Assembly (NCBI GenBank): GCA_015063525.1
Contig: SVTZ01000004.1
Coordinates: 1 to 36,723, forward strand
From: Oscillospiraceae bacterium
Lineage (GTDB): Bacteria; Bacillota; Clostridia; Oscillospirales; CAG-272
Reading direction: 5' to 3'
DNA: 36,723 nucleotides
The translations under genes were made by a program, and so were the position numbers. The notes beneath the pieces are model-generated. The model worked only from the letters and a program-made list of their open reading frames with translations, was not told where the DNA came from and did not search any database. The first letter of the stretch is position 1. Each line of letters opens with the position of its first letter. Positions 28,884 through 36,723 of this stretch are shown in pieces.

Positions 28884-29912
28884 CTATAGATATCTTGAAA
28901 TAAACAACTCGATTGCAGTGTAGCCGACAACTCCGCCGTATTTTGATGCCGCGTCTGCCTCGGCGAGCGATTTCAGTATTTCTCTCAGACGGTCTGAGCC
29001 GTACCTTTTTGCCGCCGTAACGTAGATCTTCAGCTTGTACTCGTTCATCTTGAGAACTTCGTTTATGTCTCCTCGGTCAAGCCCCTCGTCAAGAAGGTGG
29101 GACACCGCGCAGAGATCGTCGAAGGTTTTGGCTATCATACCCATAATTATTGTGGGATCAACTCGTCTGAGCTTCATCTCCTCTAGGGCAAGATATGCCT
29201 TCTGCCTGCTTCTGTCGAGAATAGCATTAGACAGTGCAAAGGTATCGCATTCGGGTGTGGAGGAGGAAACCTCGTCTACATCCTCCGGCGTAACTATGCT
29301 TTTGCCTCTTGATAGGGCAAGGGCGCAGAGCTTCTCAACCTCGCCTGCCAGCACGTCCATAGACCTACCTGAGCGAAAGACAAGAGCCTTCACCGTCTCA
29401 AGTCCGACTGTAACGCCGTGAGCGTCAAAGTGCTTCTTAAGCCAAGCGTAAAGCTGGTTTTCGCTTGATTTTTCAAATTTAAGAATGTTGATTATCTTGT
29501 CAAACCGCTTGACAAAGGCCGACGGCTTTTTCGGACTGCCGAAATCCACTCCCTCTCCGTCTGCGGTAAAGGCAACGACAGAATATGAGTATTCCTTCGT
29601 CAGCTCCGCGATCTCCTCCAGTTGAGAGAGCTCGCCCTCCTTCATCTTGGTAAAGTCGGCGTGTCTCCACTCGATAAGCTTTAAGTCGTTCATCATCGGA
29701 GGCGCTTTTATTGCCTCGGCAATTGCCGAGAAGTCTACATCCTCGCCGTCAAAAACAGGATTGTTAAAGACGGCAAAGGCCTCGTCGCCTGCCACTGCAT
29801 CGCGCAGTGACTTAAGATAGTATCTTACAAGATAATCCTCCTCGCCTCCAAAAAGATAAACTCCGTGAAGATTGCCGGACTTAAGGTCGGATTTGAATTT
29901 TACGAGATCCAT
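28884..29912 (-). CDS. holA: DNA polymerase III subunit delta
   Basis: GVYLFGGEEDYLVRYYLKSL; HolA-like length (342 aa) and C-terminal region. Confidence 0.9.
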   Translation of the reverse strand: MDLVKFKSDLKSGNLHGVYLFGGEEDYLVRYYLKSLRDAVAGDEAFAVFNNPVFDGEDVDFSAIAEAIKAPPMMNDLKLIEWRHADFTKMKEGELSQLEEIAELTKEYSYSVVAFTADGEGVDFGSPKKPSAFVKRFDKIINILKFEKSSENQLYAWLKKHFDAHGVTVGLETVKALVFRSGRSMDVLAGEVEKLCALALSRGKSIVTPEDVDEVSSSTPECDTFALSNAILDRSRQKAYLALEEMKLRRVDPTIIMGMIAKTFDDLCAVSHLLDEGLDRGDINEVLKMNEYKLKIYVTAAKRYGSDRLREILKSLAEADAASKYGGVVGYTAIELFISRYL

Positions 29913-30325
29913 ATTTTCATTCTCGCCGCTTTCTCGGCACCGCCTATCTTCATATTGTAGAACAGATCTATTCTTCCGCCCGTCTCGCTAAGCTCGATAC
30001 ACACACGCCTCGTCTTAACCTCTGCGTCGAATTTGTATGGAGGAACCGAATATACCGATTGGTGGGTCTCCCCCTCCTTGAAGTAAAGCTCGCTTTCAAT
30101 AGCTCCTCTGCGTCTAACGGTAACTCCGCCGCCTGAGCAGATTATTTCGGACTCGGACTCGCCGCCCTCGGTTTTTTCTTTATATGTAATTCTTACGTTT
30201 TCTTCGGATATCAGAAGAGAGCCGACCGACTCACTGACATTTCTCTCGCTCTCTCCTTCCGTAAGCCCTGCGGGGTCGAGATTGTCAATTACAGATTCGA
30301 TTTTCAAATTAACTCGTTTTAACAT
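29900..30325 (-). CDS. DUF1934/YwiB-like beta-barrel protein
   Basis: Small beta-rich protein, ~141 aa, ending LFYNMKIGGAEKAARMKIWIS; resembles DUF1934 by recognition only. Overlaps holA by 13 nt. Confidence 0.6.
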   Translation of the reverse strand: MLKRVNLKIESVIDNLDPAGLTEGESERNVSESVGSLLISEENVRITYKEKTEGGESESEIICSGGGVTVRRRGAIESELYFKEGETHQSVYSVPPYKFDAEVKTRRVCIELSETGGRIDLFYNMKIGGAEKAARMKIWIS

Positions 30326-30343
30326 TTTAACCTCTATAGAAAA

Positions 30344-30377
30344 GACAAAAACGGCAGTAATATCTCCCGTTTTTGTC
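30344..30377 (-). terminator. Intrinsic terminator downstream of mgsA
   Basis: gacaaaaacgg-cagtaatatctc-ccgtttttgtc. Confidence 0.75.
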
Positions 30378-30383
30378 TATCGT

Positions 30384-30818
30384 TTATCTTAATGCTTTCT
30401 TTCTTTGGTTATACGCGCTTCTGGGATTGATAAACTCGCGCCAATCGAAGCTGCCAGCCTCGAGAGCCGTAACGAGAACCTCCGCTGTAGCAATGTTCGT
30501 TGCCAGCGGCACGTTATTTACGTCGCAAAGGCGGAAAAGATCCTGCTCAGCCTCGGAGGGATCCTTTGCGTGATCAGTACTTCTGAAATAGAAAACGAGA
30601 TCGATCTCGTTGTATGAAATTCTCGAATTGATCTGCTCTGTGCCCCCGGAGTAGCCGGGCATATAGGTCTCAATCTCAAGACCGGTAGCATCGGAAATAT
30701 ATCTTCCTGTTGTGTGGGTCGCGCAAAGATGATGCTTGCTGAGGATTCCGCAATATGCAATGCAGAACTGCGCCATTAGCTCTTTTTTGTTGTCGTCGGC
30801 AATTATTGCGATCTCCAT
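30384..30818 (-). CDS. mgsA: Methylglyoxal synthase
   Basis: MEIAIIADDNKKELMAQFC, HHLCATHTTGRYI, YMPGYSGGTEQINSRIS, FFRSTDH-like FYFRSTDHAKDPSEAEQDLFRLCDVNNVPLATNIATAE. Start moved from 30833 to 30818. Confidence 0.96.
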   Translation of the reverse strand: MEIAIIADDNKKELMAQFCIAYCGILSKHHLCATHTTGRYISDATGLEIETYMPGYSGGTEQINSRISYNEIDLVFYFRSTDHAKDPSEAEQDLFRLCDVNNVPLATNIATAEVLVTALEAGSFDWREFINPRSAYNQRKKALR

Positions 30819-30872
30819 AATGCTATCTCCCATCTATATTAATTAAACTCATTTTTCAAAAATATTGAAACT

Positions 30873-30901
30873 ATTATATCATTATTTAACCGATTTGTCA
30901 A
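30873..30901 (-). promoter_or_regulatory. Promoter of mgsA
   Basis: On minus strand: TTGACA, 17-nt spacer, TATAAT. Confidence 0.8.
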
Positions 30902-31026
30902 TGATTATGCAAATATTTTAATAATGTATAATAAAAAAAACACCTTTGAATTTGTACACGTTGAACACATTTTTAGTTACAAAATCAAAAAAGACAAAAA
31001 ATTGCAAAAAAATCTTTGTTTTGGGA

Positions 31027-31055
31027 TTGATAAATCCTAAAAGATGTTGTATAAT
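31027..31055 (+). promoter_or_regulatory. Promoter of pfkA
   Basis: TTGATA (31027-31032), 17-nt spacer, TATAAT (31050-31055). Confidence 0.75.
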
Positions 31056-31094
31056 AGTAAGGCAAAAATTATTTACGCGAGGACACACATAAAA

Positions 31095-32159
31095 ATGAAG
31101 AATATCAAACGTATAGGAGTACTTACCTCCGGCGGTGACGCTCCGGGAATGAACGCCGCAGTAAGAGCAGTATGCCGTACCGCCCTCACAAGAGGCGTTG
31201 AGGTAATGGGCATCTATCGCGGTTATTCGGGACTTATCGAGGGCGACATCAGACCGATGGAGATAAGAGACGTTTCCAACGTTATAAATAAGGGCGGAAC
31301 AATTCTTTATTCTGACCGCTGCCCCGAGTTTAAATATAAAGAGGTAAGAGCCAAAGGCATTGAAAATTGCAAGAAGCTTGGTATTGAGGGCATCATCTGC
31401 ATCGGCGGCGACGGCACCTTCCAGGGCGCAACTAGGCTGACTGAGGAGGGTGTACCCTGTATCGGTATTCCAGCAACGATAGACAACGACATCACCTCTA
31501 CCGACAATACTATTGGATTTGATACCGCGATGAACACCGTTATCGAGCTGGTCGACAAGCTTCGCGACACCTGCGAGTCTCACGCGAGATGCAACGTTGT
31601 TGAGGTTATGGGACGCGGCGCGGGCGATATCGCTCTTAACACCGCAATAGCATCGGGTGCAACCGCTGTCGTAGTTCCCGAGTTCCCTCACAACGACGAC
31701 TCTATATGTAAGAGAATCAAGAGGGCTAAGGAGCTTGGCAAGCGTAATTTCATCGTTATAGTTTCCGAGGGCGTCGGCAGCGAGTATGCTCCCGCATTGG
31801 CAAAGAAGATTCAGGACGATACCGGCGTTGAGACCAAGTTCGCCCGTCTTGCTCATATAGTAAGAGGCGGAAACCCTACGCTTAAGGACAGAATTCTTGC
31901 ATCAAAAATGGGTGTCTATGCTGTTGAGGAGCTTCTCAGAGGCAATTCCAACAAGGTGATCTGCGAGCGTAACGGTGATATCTGCTCGGTAAATATCAAT
32001 TATTCTCACATTATCGACAGAATGTATAAGGAAAAGCTTGAGGAAGGCGATCTTGATCAGTTCACTCCTGAGGAGATCGAGCGTATGAAGCTTGAGCTTG
32101 ATGAAAAGAGAAGTGAGCTTCTCGCTCTGTACACCACTGAAAATAAAATTAATTTGTAA
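31095..32159 (+). CDS. pfkA: 6-phosphofructokinase
   Basis: IGVLTSGGDAPGMNAAVRAV, CIGGDGTFQGA, GIPATIDNDI, VEVMGRGAGDIAL, LAHIVRGGNPT. Start moved from 31044 to ATG 31095. Confidence 0.97.
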   Translation: MKNIKRIGVLTSGGDAPGMNAAVRAVCRTALTRGVEVMGIYRGYSGLIEGDIRPMEIRDVSNVINKGGTILYSDRCPEFKYKEVRAKGIENCKKLGIEGIICIGGDGTFQGATRLTEEGVPCIGIPATIDNDITSTDNTIGFDTAMNTVIELVDKLRDTCESHARCNVVEVMGRGAGDIALNTAIASGATAVVVPEFPHNDDSICKRIKRAKELGKRNFIVIVSEGVGSEYAPALAKKIQDDTGVETKFARLAHIVRGGNPTLKDRILASKMGVYAVEELLRGNSNKVICERNGDICSVNINYSHIIDRMYKEKLEEGDLDQFTPEEIERMKLELDEKRSELLALYTTENKINL

Positions 32160-32162
32160 AAA

Positions 32163-32206
32163 ATCCGCATTTTGTAAACAAGAACTTACAAAATGCGGTA
32201 TTTTTT
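32163..32206 (+). terminator. Intrinsic terminator after pfkA
   Basis: ccgcattttgtaa-acaagaac-ttacaaaatgcgg followed by tattttttg. Confidence 0.88.
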
Positions 32207-32225
32207 GTTTTTTGTCCAGCCAAAG

Positions 32226-32771
32226 CTATCCTTGCATAAGCCTTTCGAAGCAGGCGTCGCTCGCCTCCGGGCTTTCAAGACGTACACCGAGAATTTTGAT
32301 AAAGCGCGAGTAATCGTAATCGTAGGTGGAAAGCGGCCTTGCGTAGGCGTTGTCGGTCTGTGCAGCCACGAGAATATCTTCACCGTCGAAGCCTACCACG
32401 AGAAGTGTGTGATAGTAACCTTCCTCCTCACGGCCTAACTGAATTACGTCACCAATCTCCAGCTCGTCTGAGTTTGCAACTCTTCCGTACGGTCCGACAT
32501 CGGCATTTTCTATAATAAAATTGTAAAAAAATTCCACTCCTGTCCACGAGGGTGACCGATCGTCAAGCGAAATGAAGTACCATCCAAACGTAGGTGTATA
32601 ATTCATCTCGCAGCTTCCCGCATATATGCATTGAGATACGAAATTAGTGCAGTTTCCACCGATTCCGGCAAAGTTTCCGAAAAGGGAATTTTGTGAAAAG
32701 GCGTATTTTCTTGCGTAAGCCACGGCATTTTCTCTGATATAGGGCTTTGTTACCAGCATTTCTTCCTCCAA
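32226..32771 (-). CDS. Amidase_6-like (putative amidase domain) protein, no signal peptide
   Basis: AVAYARKYAFSQNSLFGNFAGIGGNCTNFVSQCIYAG...W..ISLDDRSPSWTGVEFFYNFI...GDVIQL...YYHTLLVVG: Cys/His amidase pattern. Confidence 0.8.
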   Translation of the reverse strand: MEEEMLVTKPYIRENAVAYARKYAFSQNSLFGNFAGIGGNCTNFVSQCIYAGSCEMNYTPTFGWYFISLDDRSPSWTGVEFFYNFIIENADVGPYGRVANSDELEIGDVIQLGREEEGYYHTLLVVGFDGEDILVAAQTDNAYARPLSTYDYDYSRFIKILGVRLESPEASDACFERLMQG

Positions 32772-32900
32772 ATGAGTATTTTGGGCATTATTATTTTACG
32801 CCACAGCCTCTCGTTTAGTGCAACTTATTTCGGCTTTAAATATTATCGAAGCCGTCAACGTCAGAAATTTTTAAAATACGATCATTAAATGGTCATTCTA

Positions 32901-32929
32901 TTGACAAAGATAAAATTTTGTTGTAAAAT
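32901..32929 (+). promoter_or_regulatory. Promoter of lipoprotein gene at 32967
   Basis: TTGACA, 17-nt spacer, TAAAAT. Confidence 0.65.
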
Positions 32930-32966
32930 GTATTTGTAAAAATATTTAAAAATTTAGGAGACTGTT

Positions 32967-33818
32967 ATGAAGTCAATAAATAAGCTTTTGGCATTACTGC
33001 TTGCACTTATCTTTTCTCTCGGTAGCTTTGCCTCTTGTGAGCAGCTGGGAATTGGCGGTCAGCTTCCCGTTAATCCCGACGGTGAAAATGGCGAAAACGG
33101 TGAAAACACCGGAAATGAAGAAAACGGTGGGAATTCAGATGTACAGATCGACTTCGATAGGTATGTTGCAAACGTCAGCATCAGATTTGCCACAAACGAC
33201 GATAAGATGAAGGCAGCCGTTGACGCTATGGCTTCCTCTGCGGTGATAAACGTCGACAAGGAAAATATCAGCGTTAATACCGTCTCGGCGTTAAACGATA
33301 CCTCGATTGTGAATAATTACTCGCTCGTCGGAGGAGTCCTTTACCGCGGACTTTTTGTAAGTTCGGGAGAATACGCCGCTTCCTCCTATAAAAAGGCAGA
33401 TGTCTCGGATCTCAGCGCTAACAAGTTGCTTTCCGACCTCGGAACAGGTGCCAATATAGGCCTCTCTGATTTTGATACCCACGATATGAGTAAGTCGTCT
33501 GGCGGATACACATATACCTGCTCGGATATTACCGACGATGCAAGAGAAAGTCTTTGCGGGATTGTGTCCTCAAGATTCTCGAGTGTAAATTCTGCGACCG
33601 TTACTCTTGAAGCGGTTGAATATATTCTTGAGACTATCGGCGAGCTGAACGAAAGCTCGATTCTCTCATGCCATTTTACTATCGTTATGAACGGCGTCTC
33701 TTATGCTATCACAATGCGCATCTATACTGAATACGATTACACCGCAAATCCATCGATAAGCGCACCTGCAGACGCAGATGATTATCTTCAGGTAGATTAT
33801 TCCGAGGTTGTTGGTTAA
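32967..33818 (+). CDS. Putative lipoprotein of unknown function with low-complexity GEN-rich linker
   Basis: MKSINKLLALLLALIFSLGSFASC lipobox; linker GENGENGENTGNEENGGNS. Confidence 0.75.
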   Translation: MKSINKLLALLLALIFSLGSFASCEQLGIGGQLPVNPDGENGENGENTGNEENGGNSDVQIDFDRYVANVSIRFATNDDKMKAAVDAMASSAVINVDKENISVNTVSALNDTSIVNNYSLVGGVLYRGLFVSSGEYAASSYKKADVSDLSANKLLSDLGTGANIGLSDFDTHDMSKSSGGYTYTCSDITDDARESLCGIVSSRFSSVNSATVTLEAVEYILETIGELNESSILSCHFTIVMNGVSYAITMRIYTEYDYTANPSISAPADADDYLQVDYSEVVG

Positions 33819-33865
33819 TCCTTATAAATTATAGCTTCACACATAAGAAAAAACGGAGAAATAAA

Positions 33866-35134
33866 ATGAGAAAACATATTAAAAGCACAGCGGCACTTTT
33901 GCTGCTTATCATATTCCTTGTCTCCTCCTATCTTCCCGTTGTGGCGATTGGTCAGCCCGAGTCTTATTCTTCGAGCTACAATTCGGGAGAGCGAGATGTT
34001 GTCTGCACCACTCTCGAGGGTACGGGTGCCGAGGATTATTACACCGGCGAATATACATTCGACAGCCTTTCTGCTCTTTCGTCGAGCGAGCTTCTGTCGG
34101 ATCTTCGCAATCTTATGATAGACACCCATACATATCTTTCAACCTACGCAAACTGTCGCGATTATGCAACCAGAACCGATTGTGAAAACGGTGACGGCAG
34201 TGTATCGCTTATATACACCTCTTACGTTGCTTCTATGAGCCAGTGGGGAAGCTGGAATCGCGAGCACGTCTGGCCGAAGAGTCTTGGAGGATTTAATGAA
34301 TCTGGTGCGGGAAGCGACCTTCACCATATTCGTCCCTCCGACCAGAGGGTTAACTCCACTCGCGGAAACGATAAGTACGGCAATGTTTCAAGTGGAAGCA
34401 GAGTAACGGCAGCTATTAACTCAAGCTATGTCGGCGGTACGTCGGGCGGCGGTTACTTCGAGCCTCTCGATAACGTAAAGGGTGACGTGGCGAGAATTTG
34501 TCTTTACGTCTACGTAAGATGGGGCGGCACTTACAGCCAATCCTCAAAGATAACTAATGTTTTTCAGAGCGTTGACGTTCTTCTTGAATGGTGCGAAAAT
34601 GACCCTGTTGACACCTGGGAAATGGGCCGTAACGAGGTTGTTGAGAGCATTCAGGGGAATAGAAACGTGTTTATCGACTATCCCGAGCTTGCATGGATAC
34701 TTTTTGACAGAGAGATTCCTGCCGATATGACAACTCCCTCCGGCGAGGCGAAGGAAAGCGGTGCCGGAAGCGGCTCCGGCAATCAGGGCGGCAACGATAC
34801 TCCCGCTTGTCAGCATACCAATACCGAAGTAAGAAACTCCATCACTGCAGATTGCTATAATGACGGTTACACCGGTGATGTTTACTGTAAGGATTGCGGC
34901 GAGAAGATCTCCTCCGGCAGTCAGATTCCCACAACAAACATACATAGCTTCGGTGAGTGGACACTTGCTGATGACGGCGTGACCTATGAGAGAGTATGTT
35001 TACAGTGCGGCGAGATAGAGCTTCTCACCGTTGATATCCTTATTGCCACTCTCGACAGCGACGCAGAAAAGATACTAATTCTTCTCACTCTCGGCGCAAG
35101 CGACAGCCTACTGTTTGAAGAGGTTTCAAAATAA
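33866..35134 (+). CDS. Secreted endonuclease I (EndA/NucM family) with C-terminal cysteine-rich domain
   Basis: Signal peptide MRKHIKSTAALLLLIIFLVSSYLPVVA; NREHVWPKSLGG...AGSDLHHIRPSDQRVNSTRGNDKYG endonuclease I motif. Confidence 0.92.
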   Translation: MRKHIKSTAALLLLIIFLVSSYLPVVAIGQPESYSSSYNSGERDVVCTTLEGTGAEDYYTGEYTFDSLSALSSSELLSDLRNLMIDTHTYLSTYANCRDYATRTDCENGDGSVSLIYTSYVASMSQWGSWNREHVWPKSLGGFNESGAGSDLHHIRPSDQRVNSTRGNDKYGNVSSGSRVTAAINSSYVGGTSGGGYFEPLDNVKGDVARICLYVYVRWGGTYSQSSKITNVFQSVDVLLEWCENDPVDTWEMGRNEVVESIQGNRNVFIDYPELAWILFDREIPADMTTPSGEAKESGAGSGSGNQGGNDTPACQHTNTEVRNSITADCYNDGYTGDVYCKDCGEKISSGSQIPTTNIHSFGEWTLADDGVTYERVCLQCGEIELLTVDILIATLDSDAEKILILLTLGASDSLLFEEVSK

Positions 35135-35138
35135 AAAA

Positions 35139-35195
35139 GCAACCGATAGCGTGATACTATTAACGGAGTATCACGCTATTTTCGGTTGCCTTTTG
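35139..35195. terminator. Long-stem bidirectional terminator
   Basis: gcaaccgatagcgtgatact-attaacgg-agtatcacgctattttcggttgccttttg between convergent genes. Confidence 0.85.
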
Positions 35196-35219
35196 TAATA
35201 TGGAGAGCATTCTATTTTA

Positions 35220-36461
35220 TCAGTTAGTCATATCCACAACTTCTTTTTCGTAAAGAGAAACGTATTTGTCCTGATAGTAGTTCTCGTGAATTATCTCAAA
35301 GCTTGTGTCGGGTGCGCAGTTTATCACCGTACAGCCTCTCTGCGAGCCGATTTTGTCGATATCGCTATAGGCAAAGTAATCGATAGAATAACCGTAGGAA
35401 AGAATAATACCCTTGTAATCAAGGACTATATTGTTAAGGTGATCGTGACCGTAAAACATAGCCTTTGTGCTTCCGAGGGAGAGCATCGTCTCGAACATCT
35501 CCTCCTCGTCCTCCGAGCAGTAAACATAAGGATCGCTTTCGCCAACCTTGCCTTCTATGTACTTTACGTTTTCCGTATTCTTTTCACCGGCTGAAAGATA
35601 TTCGTTGTAAGCATTTCTCACTTCCATAAGCGGAATATGTATAAAGAGAAGACTCTGAACCGTGGTGTAGTTTTCTATATCTTCGGGTCTCTCACTCTCG
35701 GGAATAGAGTAGAGCAGGGAAGTGTTATAGGCGTTGAGATCTTTAATAGTGTTTTCGTACCACTCTATCTGATCGTCGTGAATGTTGTCGTATATCCAGA
35801 AGATGCCAAGCGGATCCTCCCAGGTGTAGGAGTTGGTGTCCATCATAATGAAGCTTTTGCTTATAAGACCCTGCGTGTTCTTTACGTTAATAACGTGATC
35901 GCCCTCGCCGAAGATGTTCTCATCTCCCTTGTCAAAGAGACAGTAATCAAGCTCGGGATTGTTGTACATATCCGCAACCGCACTTCTTCCGTAGAAGTTA
36001 TACACCTCCGAGTCGTGATTGCCGAAGGCCGCGGTCCAGTAAACGCCGAGATTCTCCATAAGGCGGATAAACATACTGTGCGCGTATCTGTTGTTAAGCG
36101 TTCCCGCCCAAGGCACTGCGAAGGAAATATCGCCTGAAACCACAACGAGGTCTGGCTTCTCCTCGGTTATCATTGCCGCAACTGCGTTGATTGCCTTCTT
36201 GTCGTTTTTTGCAGAGAAAACACCGCCTGTAATATGCACGTCGGTAAGGTGAAGCACTTTGAAATCGCCGTCGGTTGTGAAGTATGCCACACCGTTTTCG
36301 TCATATTCGGGAGTTAGTTGATCCTCAATATCCACCTTGCTAAAGGTGTCAATGTACTTGTTCATTGCCTGCTCGTTCAGAATATTCGCTACGGTAATAC
36401 CGCCGAAAATAAGACCGAGTCCAAGCAGTATGCAGAGAAAAATCTTAAGTCCGTTGCTCAT
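35220..36461 (-). CDS. Membrane-anchored metallophosphoesterase (calcineurin-like)
   Basis: N-terminal TM; metal-binding motifs LHLTDVHI, VVVSGDISF, AAFGNHDSE, AMFYGHDHLNNI. Confidence 0.93.
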   Translation of the reverse strand: MSNGLKIFLCILLGLGLIFGGITVANILNEQAMNKYIDTFSKVDIEDQLTPEYDENGVAYFTTDGDFKVLHLTDVHITGGVFSAKNDKKAINAVAAMITEEKPDLVVVSGDISFAVPWAGTLNNRYAHSMFIRLMENLGVYWTAAFGNHDSEVYNFYGRSAVADMYNNPELDYCLFDKGDENIFGEGDHVINVKNTQGLISKSFIMMDTNSYTWEDPLGIFWIYDNIHDDQIEWYENTIKDLNAYNTSLLYSIPESERPEDIENYTTVQSLLFIHIPLMEVRNAYNEYLSAGEKNTENVKYIEGKVGESDPYVYCSEDEEEMFETMLSLGSTKAMFYGHDHLNNIVLDYKGIILSYGYSIDYFAYSDIDKIGSQRGCTVINCAPDTSFEIIHENYYQDKYVSLYEKEVVDMTN

Positions 36462-36503
36462 TTTATTATCTCTCTTTCTGTAGAAATGAGTCTTGCCAAT
36501 TTT

Positions 36504-36532
36504 ATTATAGCATAAATAGGTAATTAATGCAA
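36504..36532 (-). promoter_or_regulatory. Promoter of metallophosphoesterase gene
   Basis: On minus strand: TTGCAT, 17-nt spacer, TATAAT. Confidence 0.65.
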
Positions 36533-36612
36533 GTTTTTATTATCCATCGACCGATTACGATTGTATGTCAAACAGCAGACAATAAAAAATTTGTGATTTT
36601 TTTCAAAATGTA

Positions 36613-36641
36613 TTGACAAATGTTATTTTTTTTGATATAAT
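36613..36641 (+). promoter_or_regulatory. Promoter of tRNA-Thr
   Basis: TTGACA (36613-36618), 17-nt spacer, TATAAT (36636-36641). Confidence 0.8.
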
Positions 36642-36675
36642 AATCAGCGTCACGAGGAAATATCCTTGTGGTGAT

Positions 36676-36723
36676 GCTGCTATGGCTCAGCTGGTAGAGC
36701 ACATCCTTGGTAAGGATGAGGTC
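36676..36723 (+). tRNA. tRNA-Thr(GGT), 3' part beyond window
   Basis: gctgcta-tg-gctc-agctggta-gagc-a-catcc-ttGGTaa-ggatg-aggtc: acceptor 5' strand, D-arm and anticodon arm all fold; anticodon GGT at 36709-36711. Confidence 0.9.

Noticed and set aside
30918-31856. 312-aa antisense ORF opposite pfkA and through the mgsA/pfkA promoter region
   Set aside because: Opposite conserved pfkA; runs through noncoding promoter DNA; no recognisable product.
1-36723. CRISPR arrays, prophage, integrase/transposase, toxin-antitoxin or restriction systems
   Set aside because: Scanned for regular direct repeats and hallmark motifs; none seen.

Overview
The window looks like an ordinary chromosomal segment of an anaerobic Firmicute (probably Clostridia). 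Reasons: class III NrdD, Gram-positive lipoproteins, strong SigA-type -35/-10 boxes with mostly 17-nt spacers, and AT-rich intergenic hairpin terminators. I found no CRISPR array, transposase, integrase or phage genes.

Contents, left to right: (1) three exported proteins: a DUF4340-like membrane-anchored protein cut by the window edge, a lipoprotein, and a single-TM protein. The last two read as trigger-factor/FKBP-like proteins, with rnhA (RNase HI) between them. (2) A Sel1-repeat protein, an unannotated 58-aa ORF, and nrdD. (3) cysK, degV, a MATE transporter and a MacB-like fused ABC transporter. (4) A de novo pyrimidine operon pyrC-carB-pyrK-pyrD-pyrF-pyrE-pyrB, with no carA and no pyrR leader. 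(5) A REP/MITE-like palindromic intergenic element, then asnA, a cyclophilin lipoprotein, holA and a YwiB/DUF1934-like gene on the minus strand. (6) A divergent mgsA/pfkA pair. (7) An Amidase_6-like protein, a lipoprotein, a secreted endonuclease I with a C-terminal Cys-rich tail, and a metallophosphoesterase. (8) The 5' part of a tRNA-Thr(GGT), cut by the window end.

Best candidates for follow-up: the exported trigger-factor-like cluster with a degenerate FKBP-like repeat shared across three proteins; PyrB carrying a PyrI-type zinc tail without the PyrI effector-binding domain; the pyrimidine operon lacking carA; and a tRNA-Thr leader hairpin that can pair with the tRNA acceptor strand. No database search was possible, so all family assignments come from motif recognition.
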